From positions 1-9,535 of the forward strand of contig NZ_DASVZH010000191.1 of NCBI RefSeq assembly GCF_036391795.1: a stretch of 9,535 nucleotides of DNA, read 5' to 3'. The notes below the pieces were generated by a model. It was not told where the DNA came from, made no database searches, and saw nothing but the letters and a program-made list of their open reading frames with translations. The position numbers and the translations under genes were made by a program. This document shows, piece after piece, positions 7,081 to 9,535 of this stretch. This DNA is from Oryzihumus sp036391795 (lineage in GTDB: Bacteria > Actinomycetota > Actinomycetes > Actinomycetales > Dermatophilaceae). The stretch's first letter is position 1; each line of letters starts with the position of its first letter.

Positions 7081-7160
7081 CGGATCGGCGCCCATGGGGG
7101 AAGATCCGTTGCACCACCGCTTGGCACCCGCCCGGTGGGGCACCACCTTTACAACGGATC
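7081..7160 (+). promoter_or_regulatory. Nested inverted repeats upstream of the ABC ATPase gene
   Basis: This 122-bp gene-free gap holds GATCCGTTG (7103-7111) and its exact complement CAACGGATC (7152-7160), 40 bp apart. Inside are CCACCG (7114-7119) with CGGTGG (7133-7138), and an alternative GGTGG (7134-7138) with CCACC (7143-7147). CGGATC at 7081-7086 can also pair with 7103-7108. A -35-like TTGGCA (7121-7126) is present, but the best -10-like element downstream (TTTACA, 7148-7153) is about 21 bp away, so I do not assign a promoter. The region could be an operator, a leader RNA or a weak terminator for the MFS gene. There is no match to the malE operator palindrome. Confidence 0.35.
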
Positions 7161-7201
7161 GTCCGGCACGTTCCTGCCGGTGAAGGAAGGTTCGATCACA
7201 C

Positions 7202-8281
<1,080 letters not shown>

Positions 8282-8297
8282 GCGCCCCCGCGTCAGG

Positions 8298-8329
8298 AGG
8301 CGGCGGCACCCACCCGGGTGCCGCCGCCT
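8298..8329 (+). terminator. GC-rich hairpin terminator after the ABC ATPase gene
   Basis: Fourteen-base arms AGGCGGCGGCACCC (8298-8311) and the exact complement (8316-8329) enclose a 4-nt ACCC loop, starting 16 nt after the stop codon. The downstream sequence is TTCGCG rather than a T-run, which is usual for GC-rich actinobacterial terminators. It separates the ATPase transcript from the DUF4032 gene. Confidence 0.75.
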
Positions 8330-8409
8330 TCGCGTGTCCGGGGCCGCGGTCCGGTTCCGTGCCCGCGGCCATGGACGCTCCCGGAGTCCCGCTCGGCTCG
8401 CATGCCACC

Positions 8410-9507
8410 ATGGACCCCGTGGCCCTGCAGATCACCGCTGCCCGTCCCGACCCCGCGCTGCTGGACCTGCCGTGGTCGGTCCCCCTCGAGGAGTGGCCCG
8501 AGGACGTGCTCGCGGCGCTGCCCCGGGGCATCTCCCGCCACGTCGTGCGCTTCGTCAAGCTCTCCGGCCGGGTCCTGGCGGTCAAGGAGATCAGCGAGGA
8601 CCTGGCCCGCCGCGAGTACAACCTGCTGCGCCTGCTGACCCGCCTCGACCAGCCCTGCGTCGAGGCGTTCGGCGTCATCAGCGGCCGCACCACGCCCGAG
8701 GGTGAGGAGCTGGACGCCTGCCTGATCACCCGGCACCTGCAGTTCTCCCTGCCGTATCGCGCGCTGTTCAGCCAGACGCTGCGCAAGGACACCGCCCAGC
8801 GGAGCATCGACGCCCTGGCGGTGCTCCTGGTCCGGCTGCACCTGACCGGCTTCTGGTGGGGTGATGTGTCGCTGTCCAACACGCTGTTCCGCCGCGACGC
8901 CGGCGCGTTCGCGGCCTACCTCGTCGACGCCGAGACCGGCGAGCTGCGTGACAGCCTCTCCGACGGTCAGCGCGAGCACGACCTGGAGATCGCCCGGGTC
9001 AACATCGCCGGGGAGCTGATGGACCTGTCCGCCGGCGGTTTCCTGCCCGAGTCGGTCGACCCGGTGGACACCTCGCAGCGGATCGTCGACCGCTACCGCG
9101 ACCTGTGGCGCGAGCTGACCGAGCCCGAGCGGTTCGAGCAGGGTGACCGCTGGCGCGTCGACGAGCGGATCCGCCGGCTCAACGAGCTCGGCTTCGACGT
9201 CGACGAGCTGTCGATCACGACCGACATCGGCGGCACCGAGATCGTCATCACCCCCAAGGTCGTCGACGCCGGGCACCACTCGCGCCGCCTGCTGCGTCTC
9301 ACCGGCCTCGACGTCGGCGAGAACCAGGCCCGCCGCCTGCTCAACGACCTCGACGCCTACGCCGCGGCGACCGACCGCCAGAATGAGGACGAGGAGATCG
9401 TCGCGCACGACTGGCTGACGAAGATCTACGAGCCGATCACGCGGGCGGTGCCGCGCGAGCTGACGAGCCGCCCCTGCTTGCGGCCGCCCCGGCCTCGGGC
9501 TTCATGA
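8410..9507 (+). CDS. DUF4032-family protein with kinase-like N-terminal half
   Basis: 365 residues from this start. The N-terminal half recalls the lipopolysaccharide-kinase/protein-kinase fold: VLAVKEI with candidate Lys59, RREYNLL (68-74), a catalytic-loop-like GFWWGDVSLSNTLF (147-160; Asp152, Asn157) and a DFG-like LVDAETG (171-177; Asp173). The second half (about 220-350, with PKVVDAGHHSRRLLRLTGLDVGENQARRLLNDLD-type sequence around 282-315) matches my recollection of DUF4032 proteins. The biochemical role of the family is not known to me. Start choice is uncertain: ATG 8410 and GTG 8419 both precede the conserved ALQITAARPDP, neither has a clear ribosome site, and ATG 8371 or GTG 8359 would add a poorly conserved leader. 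The last 15 residues (Pro/Arg-rich, ending RPRAS) do not resemble the usual C-terminus, which I expect to run some 50-60 residues further after AVPREL, so the end may be truncated or altered. Confidence 0.85.
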   Translation: MDPVALQITAARPDPALLDLPWSVPLEEWPEDVLAALPRGISRHVVRFVKLSGRVLAVKEISEDLARREYNLLRLLTRLDQPCVEAFGVISGRTTPEGEELDACLITRHLQFSLPYRALFSQTLRKDTAQRSIDALAVLLVRLHLTGFWWGDVSLSNTLFRRDAGAFAAYLVDAETGELRDSLSDGQREHDLEIARVNIAGELMDLSAGGFLPESVDPVDTSQRIVDRYRDLWRELTEPERFEQGDRWRVDERIRRLNELGFDVDELSITTDIGGTEIVITPKVVDAGHHSRRLLRLTGLDVGENQARRLLNDLDAYAAATDRQNEDEEIVAHDWLTKIYEPITRAVPRELTSRPCLRPPRPRAS

Positions 9508-9535
9508 ACGCCTTCCCGGACGAGGACAACGTCAT
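9437..9535. other. Window-edge region with competing partial reading frames
   Basis: Three frames are open here. The DUF4032 frame ends at 9507. On the plus strand, ATG 9504 overlaps that stop as ATGA and reads MNAFPDEDNV to the edge. On the minus strand, a frame enters from the edge and reads FMKPEAGAAASRGGSSARAAPPA-type sequence to a TGA at 9437-9439, which looks like the low-complexity tail of a convergent gene. The latter two frames share third-codon positions, so GC bias cannot separate them. I cannot decide which is real without sequence beyond 9535. Confidence 0.3.

Overview
The window is GC-rich with almost exclusively G/C third codon positions. Its gene repertoire (lipoprotein MalE, MsmK/UgpC-type ATPase, DUF4032 protein) points to an actinobacterium, most likely in the Micrococcales/Intrasporangiaceae area. 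The phylum is well supported; the family placement is inference from protein style only.

Minus strand, 5707 down to 19: a four-gene maltose/maltodextrin uptake and breakdown operon, transcribed right to left. The order is malE (lipoprotein binding protein), malF (permease with an enlarged extracytoplasmic P2-like loop), malG (second permease) and a cytoplasmic GH13 neopullulanase/cyclomaltodextrinase-like enzyme. malE and malF are separated by 96 bp carrying a strong GC hairpin. malF/malG (TGATG) and malG/amylase (GTGA) overlap and are probably translationally coupled. A further gene may begin 12 bp after the amylase stop, at the left edge.

5708-5870: the divergent control region between malE and an MFS gene. 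It holds two near-identical 16-bp palindromes (GCAAG/CTTGC arms, centres 32 bp apart), which look like LacI/MalR-family operators. One sits inside the probable malE promoter. Further inverted repeats lie between and beside them.

Plus strand, 5871-9507: a 12-TM MFS transporter; a 122-bp gap with nested inverted repeats; an MsmK/MalK/UgpC-type ABC ATPase with a hairpin terminator; and a DUF4032 protein with a kinase-like N-terminal half, whose C-terminus appears short and unusual at the window edge.

How it works together: MalE captures maltodextrin outside the membrane and delivers it to MalFG. The ATPase, encoded separately on the other strand and probably under its own control, supplies ATP hydrolysis. 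The cytoplasmic GH13 enzyme then hydrolyses the imported oligosaccharide. Repression at the twin operators, relieved by sugar, is the likely switch. I do not see a convincing undescribed system; the most interesting points are regulatory architecture and the odd DUF4032 C-terminus.
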